In this document: one piece after another, positions 9,925-19,967 of the stretch
How the letters are laid out: every line of letters starts with the position of its first letter
Position numbering within the stretch: position 1 is the first letter of the stretch
Assembly (NCBI RefSeq): GCF_014698795.1
Contig: NZ_JACJTR010000009.1
Span: forward strand, 205,840-269,839
Length of the DNA stretch: 64,000 nt
DNA from: Nostoc sp. FACHB-892
GTDB lineage: Bacteria > Cyanobacteriota > Cyanobacteriia > Cyanobacteriales > Nostocaceae
Reading direction: 5' to 3'
Translations under genes and position numbers: made by a program
The notes under the pieces: generated by a model
Seen by the model: the letters and a program-made list of their open reading frames with translations, nothing else
Databases searched by the model: none
Told to the model about the DNA's origin: nothing

Positions 9925-12036
9925 TTAACCTACCTTATTCACATAAGGACTTGTCAACTTATCTAACTGCTGAATTAACAGACTGAGGAACAATCCCACA
10001 TCCGTCACTACACCAACAGATTCCACAGAACCGCGATCGCTTAACTTAGTCACTACAGCTGGATTAATATCCACACACACCATCTTCACCCCCGCCGGAG
10101 TCATATTCCCCACGCCAATGGAGTGCAGCATCGATGACAGCATCAAAATCATCTCCGCACCTTCTAAGTGTCTAGCATATTCCTCCTGTGCCTGAATCAA
10201 ATCCATTTGGGTATCAGGCAAAGGCCCATCATCCCGAATCGATCCCGCAAGCACAAAAGGCACATTGTTTTGGACGCACTCATACATCACGCCACTTTTA
10301 ATTTCCCCCGCTTCCACAGCTTTGGGAATGCTGCCATAACGGCGGATACTATTAATTACCTTGAGGTGATGGCGGTGTCCACCACGAACGGTGACACCCC
10401 GCTTCATATCTACACCCAAGGAAGTGCCCATCATATTTTGCTCGATGTCGTGAACTGCGATCGCATTACCACCCAGTAGCGCCTGTACATATCCTTCCCG
10501 AATTAGTTGCGCCAAGTGTTCGCCGCCACCAGTGTGAATCACCACTGGCCCAGCCGTGACAACTACCTTACCACCAGCATCGCGGATTTTTCGCAATTCC
10601 CAAGCTACTTGCTCAACGACCAATTCCACGCGCCGTTCGCTGGAAACTCCCGCCGACATGAAGCTGAATTCTTGGGTGTTTCGGAGTTCGCGCGATTCAG
10701 TTTTGCGGATGGTACGGATACCTAGCACATCTACAATTACCTGTTCGCCAATTTTTAAGTCGCGTAGTATTTTACACCGAGCGACTAAGCCATTGGCAGT
10801 TTGGGTAATTGCGATCGCGCCATCCATGCGCTGATTTTCTACCTTCACCCACTGGCCATTAATTCGCACTTCAGTAGGATAAATTGTACTGACGTAGAAA
10901 TCATCGGGCGCAACACCATCTTGGATTACCGGTTCCAAGATAGCGTCTCGCTCATCATGTGGTAAATCTACTGCACCCAAATCAATCAACATTGAGATGA
11001 TTTCTTCCATCACCTCATGGGATGGTGCTGATACCTTCACCTCGGCGGCTGAGGTACTTTGCCGTTGTTCTCCCAAGTTGAAATTCAGAACTTGGAAGCT
11101 TCCCCCGGCATCTATAATCAAATCCAAGGCTCGGTTAATTAAGCCTGCATCGAGCAAATGTCCTTCCATGCGAATGACGCGGCTTTCTACCGAGACATTG
11201 GCATGAATTTCATCTCTAACTGGCTCCGTTACCCGCAAAGTTAAACATTTAGCCGCACCACCAGCTTTCAGAAATTCGGTAAGCGGTGTTTCCAACACTT
11301 GAAAACCTACATCCGCAAGGCGGGTTTTCAAAGCATCGCTCGCCTTGTTCATGATGACGATGTGATCTACATTCACCGTATTACAAGCGAAGTTGACTGC
11401 ATCGGCTTCTTCAATTGCGATCCGTTTTTCTGGTGCGACTCGCATTTCAATTAAGCGGTTGGAGTAAGAATCAAAAGCGCCCGGATAGTACAGCAAATAG
11501 CCATTTGCTAGGGGACAAAAACAGGTATCCAGGTGATAGAAACGTTCGTCTATTAATCGTAGGGATAGCACCTCAATATCCAGCCATTTAGCTAGATAAG
11601 GGTGAGAATCTAATTCCGAGCGGAAACCGTATCCCGCCCATAACCAGCGTCCTTCTCGATCCAGCAGTGCGTCTCCTGCTCCCTCAAAGGGTAAATCTTT
11701 GGGAAGTTCATTCACTGTATAACCATTTGCCTCAAACCATTGTTTGAAGAAAGGCTCCTCTCCCTGACGTTCTTTGTGCAAAAAGCGACTGAGGACGACA
11801 TTATTCCCCAGTACCAAGCCAGCATTGGCGGTAAAAACCAAATCTGGCCAACCTTTTTCAGGTGGTACTAAGTCTACAATGGCGTGTTGTTTAAGGATCT
11901 GGTGTAGTTTTTGCCACTGTTCCACGGCGCGATCGCGCGATGACTTGTGAATATTCCCTTCCATCCAAGGATTAATCACATAGTCCACATCATAGTGGTC
12001 AGGAGGGCACATCAAAAAGCGAATACGGGAAGTCAT
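9925..12036 (-). CDS. agrE: Bifunctional arginine dihydrolase / ornithine-to-proline enzyme (AgrE/ArgZ type)
   Basis: A 703-aa two-domain protein. The N-terminal domain (about 1-285) has the amidinotransferase fold of cyanobacterial arginine dihydrolase, which converts arginine to ornithine, CO2 and ammonia. Key residues match those I recall from characterised homologues: N71, H168 and the nucleophile C264 (GGAAKCLTLRV). The C-terminal half (about 285-690) is the LOR/SDH-type domain linked in Anabaena AgrE to proline production from ornithine. Full length and intact motifs indicate an active enzyme. Its expected role is nitrogen release from arginine, including arginine from cyanophycin. The start is the ATG beginning TSRIRFLMCPPDHYDV, typical of the family. 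Confidence 0.93.
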   Translation of the reverse strand: MTSRIRFLMCPPDHYDVDYVINPWMEGNIHKSSRDRAVEQWQKLHQILKQHAIVDLVPPEKGWPDLVFTANAGLVLGNNVVLSRFLHKERQGEEPFFKQWFEANGYTVNELPKDLPFEGAGDALLDREGRWLWAGYGFRSELDSHPYLAKWLDIEVLSLRLIDERFYHLDTCFCPLANGYLLYYPGAFDSYSNRLIEMRVAPEKRIAIEEADAVNFACNTVNVDHIVIMNKASDALKTRLADVGFQVLETPLTEFLKAGGAAKCLTLRVTEPVRDEIHANVSVESRVIRMEGHLLDAGLINRALDLIIDAGGSFQVLNFNLGEQRQSTSAAEVKVSAPSHEVMEEIISMLIDLGAVDLPHDERDAILEPVIQDGVAPDDFYVSTIYPTEVRINGQWVKVENQRMDGAIAITQTANGLVARCKILRDLKIGEQVIVDVLGIRTIRKTESRELRNTQEFSFMSAGVSSERRVELVVEQVAWELRKIRDAGGKVVVTAGPVVIHTGGGEHLAQLIREGYVQALLGGNAIAVHDIEQNMMGTSLGVDMKRGVTVRGGHRHHLKVINSIRRYGSIPKAVEAGEIKSGVMYECVQNNVPFVLAGSIRDDGPLPDTQMDLIQAQEEYARHLEGAEMILMLSSMLHSIGVGNMTPAGVKMVCVDINPAVVTKLSDRGSVESVGVVTDVGLFLSLLIQQLDKLTSPYVNKVG

Positions 12037-13253
12037 AAAAGTCTTACAAGCGTTTTATATGCTACAAGCTTATTTTGGATGCAGATTTTCGATTTACTAA
12101 CATTTGGTAAAATCTGCTACTAGAGCTTCTATCTTTTGATAGTTGAAGGCTTTACAAAGGCTTCGTTCTTAATTCTATTACTGGAAGATGGGAATAAGTC
12201 GAGAAGGTGACAAAATGGGTCGAATGGCTTTCCTTGGCTGTATCAGTAGTGTTGAGTAAGGCAATCTTCGCAAAGGAGTGCAGGAATTTAAAATACTTGC
12301 TCTGGAACAAGGACACGTTATGGTTTGTGTAGTTTCGTACTCAACAAAGATGTTCTTTTCTTGGTAGGCGCGATCGCAACTATAGGAACAATACTGTCGT
12401 AGCAGCTTATGTCTTTCATAGCGGCAATCAGCTAAGTAAGCCATGAATCAGAAATACCTGCGGGGGCGATCGCTAGCTTAGTCTACTCGATAAACCAAAC
12501 TCAGCGTCTTCCGCTTGGTTTCAACAAAGCAGAATAAACGCTCCTGAATTCTGGCTTCTGAATTCTTCTTCAAGAAATCTTTTTGTTTTTAATACAAGTA
12601 TTTTACATTTAGCTCAATTTATACTATTACGATAAAAAACAAACAAATTGTATTTAGTGTAGGATGTTATTGCCAAGAGCTGCAAATACCTTGAGTCTCA
12701 TATTATAAGGTACTTTTAACTCAAATATGTATAGACAATTGATCTCATTGTTAAGGTGAAAGAGAACATCTAGATGTTTACTTGCTAGCTTATAACTATT
12801 ATGCTCAATATAATTTATAGTGAAAGAACGGCGACAAAAAGTACTTTTAAGTTTTATAGGATTAGTATTTTTTTTTAGAAAAAACTCTGTATTACAACTC
12901 GACAAGGTTGATTCCCTTCCTACTTCCTGCCTATCGCGCTTGCGCTAGGCTTCTCTTTGCAGAGAGGCTTTGCCACAACGCGAACGCGCACCATGCAAAT
13001 AAGTATGGCTACGCCACGTCGCGCGAACATAAATTAAAGTGGATTCTTATAGTATGGTTTTAATAAATGAAAATTGGATATCAAACCCTAAATAAATATT
13101 TCAATTAAACTAGGTCAAGTAGTTGGTAGCATAGCATATTACAATATCTTTGAGAGTAGTGTCGGAAGCAAAAAAATGCCTCCTAAGAAACGATTCTAGC
13201 AATAATACAATTTTGCCACCGTTGATGAAAACTTTGAGTAGATTGAAAATTGT
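12037..13253. other. Long intergenic region with repeat debris
   Basis: Two minus-strand frames occur here (12178-12444 and 12654-12905), but neither shows family motifs or a ribosome binding site, so neither is called. Around 12935-13030 there is GC-rich palindromic repeat sequence (CGCGCTTGCGCTAGGC, GCAGAGAGGC, GCTACGCCACG), the kind scattered through Nostoc intergenic DNA. The rest is AT-rich and precedes the membrane glycosyltransferase gene. Confidence 0.5.
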
Positions 13254-14837
13254 ATGAAAAAGCGATTGTTACAAAATTGGGCTATTTCTAAATCATGGTT
13301 GCGTTTTTTACTCATTATTATATTAGTAATAGGTGTATTTTTTCGTTTCGTCAATATTGACAAAAAAGTTTATTGGGGCGACGAGGTTTTCTCATCATTA
13401 CGCATATCTGGCTATATGCAGTCAGAAATGAATCAGCAATTAAGTAATGGTCGTTTGCTCACCATAGAAGATTTGCATAAATATCAGTATCCCAATCCTG
13501 ACAAAAACGTAGTTGATACAATTAAAGGGGTTATTTTAGAAGACTCACAAATTTTGCCGCTATACCTTGTAATGGCTCGGTTTTGGTTAGAGTGGTTTGG
13601 TAATTCTATAGCAGTGGCGAGACTTTTTTCGGCATTTATTAGTCTGCTCACCTTTCCTTTTATTTATTGGCTATGCCTAGAATTATTTGAGTCTTCACTA
13701 GTAGGGTGGATGGCTATCGCATTAGTAGCTGTTTCACCTATTCATGTCGTGTATGCACAAGAAGTACGAGGATACAGTTTATGGATAGCAACCATCTTAA
13801 TATCGAGCGTAGCACTCCTGCGAGCCATGCGCCTTAAAACAAAGGTTAGTTGGTGCATTTATGCAGCAACATTATCAGTCGGGTTTTATACTCATCTATT
13901 TTTTACCTTGGTTGTTTTTGCACAGGGAATTTATGTAATTACAATCGAACGCTTCCGATTGAGTAAAACATCGATTTATTATCTAATTTCATCGCTTGCG
14001 GGGTTTATCACGTTTGTACCTTGGATTTGGATTATTATTACGAATCCTCAGCCAGAAACAGTAAGTTGGGCAAGTGCTAAACAAACAGTATTTGCGTCAG
14101 CTACAAGGTGGGCTGGGATTTTTAGTCGTACATTTATTGATTTAGGTATTAGCCCTAGTGACCCAGGAAGACTTAAGATTGCCTTAATTCCTTTTATTTT
14201 AATTATTTTAATTTTAATACTCTACTCAATTTATTTTCTCTGCCGAAGAACCTCTAAGGAAGTTTGGTTATTTGTTTTAACTTTGATTGCATCTGTAGTG
14301 CTTCCACTACTGGTAACGGATTTCGTTTTTCAAAAGCGATATGCTACTAGTCGATATACACTTCCTTCAGTTTTAGGTATACAGTTAGCTGTTGCTTACT
14401 TATTTAGTACTAAACTCACGTCTATTTATACTACAGTTTGGCAAAAAAAGCTCTGGTCGCTTGTAGCGTTCATGGTATTTCTGAGCGGAATCATCTCTTG
14501 TACAATCAGTTCTCAAGCCCAAATGTGGTGGAACAAATTCCCGGAAAACTACCAAGCATTTCCCCAAATTGCTAACATTGTTAGTCAAGCTAATAAACCG
14601 CTTGTAATTAGTGATACTAGCATAATTCCATCAATACAAGTTCTTGGTCACTTAGTTGATCCAAAAGTGCGACTTCAAATTGTAGAGAAAAATAAGTTAC
14701 CAGAGATTACTAATGGCTTCACTGACATATTCTTGTTTAGTCCTTCTGACTTCTTAAAAGCTGGAATTGAGAAAATTTATAACTCAAAGTTACAGCAGAT
14801 AAACAACTTACTTTGGAAAATAACAAAATCTAACTAA
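13254..14837 (+). CDS. GT39/ArnT-like integral membrane glycosyltransferase
   Basis: A 527-aa polytopic protein with roughly ten to twelve transmembrane helices. The first periplasmic loop starts YWGDEVFSSLR; an acidic pair at this position is the usual catalytic feature of GT-C enzymes using polyprenyl-phosphate sugars. A second family pattern is AQEVRGYSLWIA near residues 165-180. These proteins move a sugar from a lipid-linked donor to a protein, lipid or glycan acceptor on the outer face of the membrane. The acceptor is unknown. It is an isolated gene with no strong Shine-Dalgarno before the ATG. Confidence 0.8.
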   Translation: MKKRLLQNWAISKSWLRFLLIIILVIGVFFRFVNIDKKVYWGDEVFSSLRISGYMQSEMNQQLSNGRLLTIEDLHKYQYPNPDKNVVDTIKGVILEDSQILPLYLVMARFWLEWFGNSIAVARLFSAFISLLTFPFIYWLCLELFESSLVGWMAIALVAVSPIHVVYAQEVRGYSLWIATILISSVALLRAMRLKTKVSWCIYAATLSVGFYTHLFFTLVVFAQGIYVITIERFRLSKTSIYYLISSLAGFITFVPWIWIIITNPQPETVSWASAKQTVFASATRWAGIFSRTFIDLGISPSDPGRLKIALIPFILIILILILYSIYFLCRRTSKEVWLFVLTLIASVVLPLLVTDFVFQKRYATSRYTLPSVLGIQLAVAYLFSTKLTSIYTTVWQKKLWSLVAFMVFLSGIISCTISSQAQMWWNKFPENYQAFPQIANIVSQANKPLVISDTSIIPSIQVLGHLVDPKVRLQIVEKNKLPEITNGFTDIFLFSPSDFLKAGIEKIYNSKLQQINNLLWKITKSN

Positions 14838-15020
14838 AGAGAAGGTACAGGCGCATGAGTAAAAGTTCGTGAGTAATTAATTTTACATTCCGTAACATAG
14901 TTTTATATCCCTCGTAGATTAAAAATTAATTTCAATTACCCTCATAAGTGGCACAATTGCAGCCAAAATATACTTTAATGAAAATCATAATTAAAGTATA
15001 TAGTTATACTGCTGTCGCTT

Positions 15021-18000
15021 ATGTCATCGCCTCTTGAGCGTCCACTAAAATTTGAAATAAAGCTGCCATCTTCCCATCCTCATTTATTAGAAGGACTAGA
15101 TATATGGCTGCGCTTAGGTTTGATATCCGATAACCAAGTTAGGCAGCTATGCCGAGAGTTTCTGGTGTGTACGGTGGTATTGCAACCCCAGCCTCAAGCT
15201 GAAACAAAGGTAGCGTTTGTAACTTCCGATCCTGTACAGCAGTTACCCGTAGCAGCTTTACAATCTAATAGGCGTAGACAACCGCAACAAGAACTACCAG
15301 TTAAACCCAACTTTATCAGCACAATGTTGCAGTCATTAGGGGCAGAATTGAGTGTCCGTTGGCTGCTTTTTCTAGGGGTATTCCTAGTAGTGGTGTCTTC
15401 TGGGGTACTAGCTGCGAGTCAGTGGGAAAGGTTTCCTGCTTCTGGACAATACGGAGTTTTATTTGCTTATACTTTGAGTTTTTGGGGTTTAAGCTTTTGG
15501 GCAACTAGGCAAAACAATCTCAGATTGACGGCTCAAACTTTGTTGATTGTCACGCTTTTGTTAGTCCCAGTGAACTTTTGGGCAATGGATAGCTTTCGAT
15601 TGTGGCAAAATCCTGTGGATTGGATTGTAGTTGCGATCGCCTGGCCAACCCTGACTGCTATAACTGTTTTACTCTACAAAAATCGGACTATTTTTCCTAA
15701 TTTATATAATAGAGCGAAATTACCTTTAGCAAATATTCTGGGGCTGAGTTATCTGCATTGGGGTTGGCAATTTCCAGGATTTCCCTTGATTGCCGTTTAT
15801 TTAGCAATGCTCGGCACAACTATTATTACGGTTTATCACAATCTTTTCCAACACCCTAATCCTATCAGCGAAGAAGATAGGCGCAATCGCCAAAGGTTAA
15901 GTATTAGCTTATCTGCAATTGTAATTATTTATGCTTTAATAGTGCTACTAGTGCGGGCAATTTTTGTTGTCCATGTAGATGTAACGCAGTTGGGGTTAGC
16001 TATTGGTATTTGTGGATGGCTAGTAACTTGGTTGGCACAGGGGGCGGAAAGAGCAGGGGAGGCAGGGGGAGCAAAAGTAATATTCTCCTCATCTCCCTCA
16101 TCCCTCTTACTCTGGGAAAGACTTGGCGGCATTCTACTCTTCCTGGGTTGGCTGGTTTCGGTAGTAAATTATCCTTGGCAAGCAATTGTTGTCAGTGGTT
16201 TGGGTTTGTGGTTTGTGGGAACCCGCTTGCGGCGATACAGTTTCAAGGCTGACTTCGCAGCAGTTTTCGCCATTGGCTTACAGACGATTTGGCTATTTTG
16301 GCGATTATTACCTGATAGCTTACAGAAATTAGCGATCGCAACTGGTACTCAACTCACTAATTCTCAAAATGAACCTTGGGCGTTGCTGAGTGTGGCGTTG
16401 TTTCCCTACGTAATTTTAATGGTGGCGCTCACAGATAGCCTGCATCGTAGCCAAAAGCGAGAATTGGCTAAATTTGGTGAACTGCTCACCCTCTTATTTG
16501 GAACTTTTTTAACAACGTTAGCTTTAGTAAATCCTATATTGCGATCGCTAAATCTGCTACTTTCCACAATTACTCTCGCATTCGTCACTCAACGCCGTCC
16601 CCCCTTATCCCTTCCCCTGGTATATCTAACTCACATCATGGGGGTGCTGACATTTTGCTCTACGATTAATTGGCTAGCACCAACCCTAAGTCAACAAGTC
16701 TGGGCAAGTATTTTGTTAGCTCTGATGGTTGCAGAATGGCGATTCAGCGTCGAAGAAGGATTATGGCAACGTAGTGCATGGGATATTGGTTTAGGACTCG
16801 CCGCCGCTAGTTTTTTCCTATTGTGGATGAATGCAGAATCATCTTGGTATGGTGTAGCTGATAGCCAAGCTCATTGGGGAGCTTTATGGCTAGTTACGCC
16901 TATAGCTCTCACGGGTGTTGCCAATTGCACAATAATTCAACGGCGGACTACTACCCGTTACTTAAGTATCTTAGCTGTGGGAGTTGCCCAGTTACTCACC
17001 TTACAACTACCAGAAACCAGATTAATCGGTTTGGCAATAGGTACGGGATTGATGTTCGCAAATACGCGCTATTTACGAAACCAAGTATCTGCGGTAATTA
17101 CAGAAGGATTTGCTTTAAGTTTCATTGGGGCGTTGTTGTGGGTAGGTGTGCCTGGTTTACCTCGCCTGGCGCTAGGAGGTTGGTTAGTCGTAGGAGCGAT
17201 CGCAATCCTAAGTCTATGGTTAGCGCGGACAGTTTTGAACAGACGCGGTAATGCATTAGGAGTTATATATGCAGACGCTAGTGATAAATGGGCGATCGCC
17301 TTGTGTGGTTTTGAGTTGTTTGGTTTAACGGTACACTCAATACTGATTTACTCAGGGTTTATTACTTCAGGATTTTTGTACTTAGTTGCCACTGTAATCA
17401 CCTTGGCAGCCATTGTTTATCGCAGTTGGCGACAACCGACAAATTGGGCATTTTATGGCATCGGTTGGTGTTTAGAATTGTTAACTGCCCAGGTGTTGGG
17501 ATTTGGGGAACGCTCAATTGTTAAAGTTGCAATTGCAAATATTGCCTTGGGTTTAATTGCTCAACTTGTCGGAGAGTGGTGGCGACGACGACATCAATTA
17601 GAAAGGCTTCCTAGCAGCTTTCACATTTTGCCATTAATTTATGGCCTATTCAGTGTATTGCTGCGTGTAAACACCTTCACCGAGTGGACTGGTTTATATT
17701 CCTTGGGTGTAGCTTTAATTATCATTGGCGTGGGGCGACGGCGTGAGAGTTTTAAACCCCTGCTTTACTTAGGTATCATTGGCGTATCAATTTCTGCATA
17801 CGAACTTTTGTTCTATCAAATGTTACAAGTTTCAGGGGGAGCATTAGGTGATGGATTGATTGCCATGTCTGCCCTTGGCGCTAGTATCATGTATGCTTAT
17901 CGCATCTTATCGCCTTGGCTGGTAAGTTACTTACGCTTGACTCCCCAAGAATTGAAAGGAATTGCCCATGTTCATTGGGCTTGGAGTAGCTGTTTATTAA

Positions 18001-18950
18001 TGGCTGCCATTCCTCTCCCCATTGGAGTTAACCGTTTAGTGGGATTGGGAACTGGAGTATTTTTGATTCGTTATGCCATCTTTCAGGGACGAAATTCGCA
18101 AACTTCCCCCAGCATTTTCGGAGGAATCACAATAGCCGAAATGTGGGTTTACCTTGGCTTATTAGAGGTAGCCGCCATGAGAGTTTATTGGCGCGAGACA
18201 GCAGTAGGAAGATTTTGGGCTGGGCCGTTAGTTCCTTGGAACGGTGCGATCGCTTGTGTGGTAGCCTATTTTCTATACATTCTACCTTGGGAAAGTTGGG
18301 GTTGGTCTAAAAGACCTTGGCAGCAAGCCGCCTACATCATACCACTAATAATTTTATGGGAAACCAGACTGCAAACTTACCCCATTACCTTGATAATCGC
18401 AGCTGGGTTTTACATTTTCCTCGCAAAGGTGGGCGAAAACATTCGTTTTACCTATGTCAGTGTGGCGTTGATTAATTGGGCGCTTTACCGTTGGTTTGAT
18501 TCCTTACGCCTGACTGATGCTTTGTGGTATGTAACACCCATTGGGTTATCACTGCTTTATATTGCTCAAGTAGATTTTCAACTGAAGCTACCAGAGTATA
18601 AAGGCGCTCGTCATCTTGTTAGATTGCTAGGTAGTGGTTTAATTTGTGGGTGGGCAATTTTATTTAATCAGAATACACCTTGGATACCAGGAATTTTCAG
18701 CCTCATCGCCATTTTTGCCGGATTAGCTTTGCGAGTGCGGGCTTTTCTCTATATTGGTACAGCCACTTTTTTAACCACTACAATCTATCAATCAGTCATT
18801 TTTAGCTTGCAGTACTCCTTTTTAAAATGGGTTGTTGGCTTGCTAGTTGGCATTCTCCTGATTTACATCGCCGCCAATTTTGAAACCCGTCGCGCTCAAA
18901 TAACTTCCTTAATTCGCAGCGCCATTGATGAATTTCAATCGTGGGAATAG
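15021..18950 (+). CDS. Very large polytopic membrane protein (DUF2157-like), 1309 aa
   Basis: The soluble N-terminal region (about 1-105) is followed by some 30 or more hydrophobic segments to the C-terminus. The first membrane section (RWLLFLGVFLVVVSSGVLAA) resembles DUF2157 proteins of cyanobacteria. It has no ATPase, transport or glycosyltransferase motif that I recognise, so the role is unknown. Near residues 341-362 a short segment rich in Ala/Gly/Glu/Ser is encoded by an in-frame G-rich repeat also present in nifJ (see findings). The gene stands alone, with a heptamer repeat after the stop. The frame is intact throughout. Confidence 0.8.
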   Translation: MSSPLERPLKFEIKLPSSHPHLLEGLDIWLRLGLISDNQVRQLCREFLVCTVVLQPQPQAETKVAFVTSDPVQQLPVAALQSNRRRQPQQELPVKPNFISTMLQSLGAELSVRWLLFLGVFLVVVSSGVLAASQWERFPASGQYGVLFAYTLSFWGLSFWATRQNNLRLTAQTLLIVTLLLVPVNFWAMDSFRLWQNPVDWIVVAIAWPTLTAITVLLYKNRTIFPNLYNRAKLPLANILGLSYLHWGWQFPGFPLIAVYLAMLGTTIITVYHNLFQHPNPISEEDRRNRQRLSISLSAIVIIYALIVLLVRAIFVVHVDVTQLGLAIGICGWLVTWLAQGAERAGEAGGAKVIFSSSPSSLLLWERLGGILLFLGWLVSVVNYPWQAIVVSGLGLWFVGTRLRRYSFKADFAAVFAIGLQTIWLFWRLLPDSLQKLAIATGTQLTNSQNEPWALLSVALFPYVILMVALTDSLHRSQKRELAKFGELLTLLFGTFLTTLALVNPILRSLNLLLSTITLAFVTQRRPPLSLPLVYLTHIMGVLTFCSTINWLAPTLSQQVWASILLALMVAEWRFSVEEGLWQRSAWDIGLGLAAASFFLLWMNAESSWYGVADSQAHWGALWLVTPIALTGVANCTIIQRRTTTRYLSILAVGVAQLLTLQLPETRLIGLAIGTGLMFANTRYLRNQVSAVITEGFALSFIGALLWVGVPGLPRLALGGWLVVGAIAILSLWLARTVLNRRGNALGVIYADASDKWAIALCGFELFGLTVHSILIYSGFITSGFLYLVATVITLAAIVYRSWRQPTNWAFYGIGWCLELLTAQVLGFGERSIVKVAIANIALGLIAQLVGEWWRRRHQLERLPSSFHILPLIYGLFSVLLRVNTFTEWTGLYSLGVALIIIGVGRRRESFKPLLYLGIIGVSISAYELLFYQMLQVSGGALGDGLIAMSALGASIMYAYRILSPWLVSYLRLTPQELKGIAHVHWAWSSCLLMAAIPLPIGVNRLVGLGTGVFLIRYAIFQGRNSQTSPSIFGGITIAEMWVYLGLLEVAAMRVYWRETAVGRFWAGPLVPWNGAIACVVAYFLYILPWESWGWSKRPWQQAAYIIPLIILWETRLQTYPITLIIAAGFYIFLAKVGENIRFTYVSVALINWALYRWFDSLRLTDALWYVTPIGLSLLYIAQVDFQLKLPEYKGARHLVRLLGSGLICGWAILFNQNTPWIPGIFSLIAIFAGLALRVRAFLYIGTATFLTTTIYQSVIFSLQYSFLKWVVGLLVGILLIYIAANFETRRAQITSLIRSAIDEFQSWE

Positions 18951-18965
18951 AGTACCGCAAGGCGG

Positions 18966-18995
18966 AAGTCAAAAGTCAAAAGTCAAAAGTAAAAA
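18966..18995. repeat. Heptanucleotide tandem repeat (AAGTCAA)n
   Basis: About four consecutive AAGTCAA units directly after the large membrane-protein gene. Short tandemly repeated heptamers like this are a known trait of heterocystous cyanobacterial genomes. No function is evident. Confidence 0.75.
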
Positions 18996-19097
18996 GGCTT
19001 CACCCCGGAAGCTTCGCCAGCCAGGTAGTGCAATCGGAACTTTAACGATCGCACTATAATAAGATTCGCTATAATAGCCTGAGCAATCCAGCGAATC

Positions 19098-19385
19098 ATG
19101 CACGTTATTTCTCGTAAAACATTACGTCAATTTTAGGAAAAGTATCCTGATAGTGAAACTGCGCTGATTCGTTGGTTTAAACTCATGAACTCGGCAAAAT
19201 TTCAGACTTTTGAGGAATTAGGCTCGGTTTTTCCTAGTGCCGATCTTGTAGGCAATTTAATTGTGTTTAATATTGGTGGCAATAAATATCGATTAATTAC
19301 TTCAATTCACTTTAATCGTCAAAAAGTTTATATCCGTGATATCTTGACCCATTCAGAATACAACAAAGACCAATGGAAAACTTAA
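19098..19385 (+). pseudogene. higB: HigB-type mRNA interferase toxin with an early in-frame stop
   Basis: From the ATG at 19098 the frame reads MHVISRKTLRQF, then TAG at 19134-19136, then EKYPDSETALIRWFKLMN and the rest of a HigB-family toxin to 19385. The consensus has Trp at the stop position, so a TGG-to-TAG change is the simplest explanation. The remaining part has the family core: FPSADLVGNLIVFNIGGNK, then YRLITSIHFNRQKVYIRDIL and THSEY. A downstream ATG at 19185 could still give a 66-aa product lacking the first 29 residues, probably inactive as an RNase. It overlaps the antitoxin gene by 13 bases. Confidence 0.85.
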
Positions 19386-19783
19386 GCACACTTCACCCAG
19401 ATATTAATACCCATTGGAGCGCGATCGCACCCCTGCTTACGATTGGCAATGAGCAAGAGTATAACCAAGCGATCGAACGATTAAATGATTTAATTGATGA
19501 AATTGGCACAAATGAACAGCATCCTCTTTATAATTTTCTTGATACTTTAGGGACGCTGATTGGGGTTTATGAGGCAGAGCATTATTCTATCCCTAATTGT
19601 AGCGGGAGTGATGTATTGGCTTATTTAATAGAGGAACATGGACTAAGTTTCTCAGATTTGACTGAAATTGGTACATCGGAAACAATAGAAGCTATTTTAA
19701 ACAAAGATCAAGCCTTAACGCTGAGTCAAATTCAATATTTAGCACAACGTTTTAAGGTTCAAGCACAAGTATTTCTAGATTAA
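19373..19783 (+). CDS. higA: HigA-family antitoxin
   Basis: A 136-aa antitoxin with the layout of the longer HigA proteins partnered with HigB. An N-terminal helical toxin-binding part (about 1-75) is followed by a helix-turn-helix region (about 85-130) containing DVLAYLIEEHGLSFSDLTE and LTLSQIQYLAQRF. It should neutralise the toxin and repress the operon. The reading frame is intact and overlaps the end of the broken higB by 13 bases, in the toxin-first order usual for higBA. With the toxin damaged, it may be free to act as an antitoxin or regulator for other loci. Confidence 0.85.
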   Translation: MENLSTLHPDINTHWSAIAPLLTIGNEQEYNQAIERLNDLIDEIGTNEQHPLYNFLDTLGTLIGVYEAEHYSIPNCSGSDVLAYLIEEHGLSFSDLTEIGTSETIEAILNKDQALTLSQIQYLAQRFKVQAQVFLD

Positions 19784-19803
19784 AATCAATAAACGTAATT
19801 GCA

Positions 19804-19849
19804 AATTGCGTTAGCGTAGCGGACTCACTAACGCTACGCTAACGCAATT
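19804..19849. repeat. Perfect 18-bp inverted repeat
   Basis: AATTGCGTTAGCGTAGCG (19804-19821) and its exact reverse complement (19832-19849) flank a ten-base loop. It lies between the ends of the convergent higA and epimerase genes and could terminate either transcript, but neither side has a strong T-run. The GCGTTAGCGTAGCG core is a common Nostoc palindromic repeat sequence. Confidence 0.8.
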
Positions 19850-19967
19850 AAAAAACTTAGAGATACTTGCCTTTGAGGGTTTACATCTGTTTCATAATTT
19901 TAGTGAATTGGTATAAGAGCAAGACTTTTCAAAAGTGAAGGTTAAGAAGATGAGGGGATGAGGAAAA

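Noticed and set aside
12178..12444. 88-codon minus-strand open frame
   Set aside because: Cys-rich but without a spacing pattern of a known metal site; no ribosome binding site; lies in repeat-rich intergenic DNA.
12654..12905. 83-codon minus-strand open frame
   Set aside because: No motif, no start signal and AT-rich intergenic composition.
19804..19849. Perfect 18-bp inverted repeat as possible CRISPR or attachment site
   Set aside because: Single copy of a palindrome with no spacer array and no integrase nearby; its core is a common Nostoc intergenic repeat.
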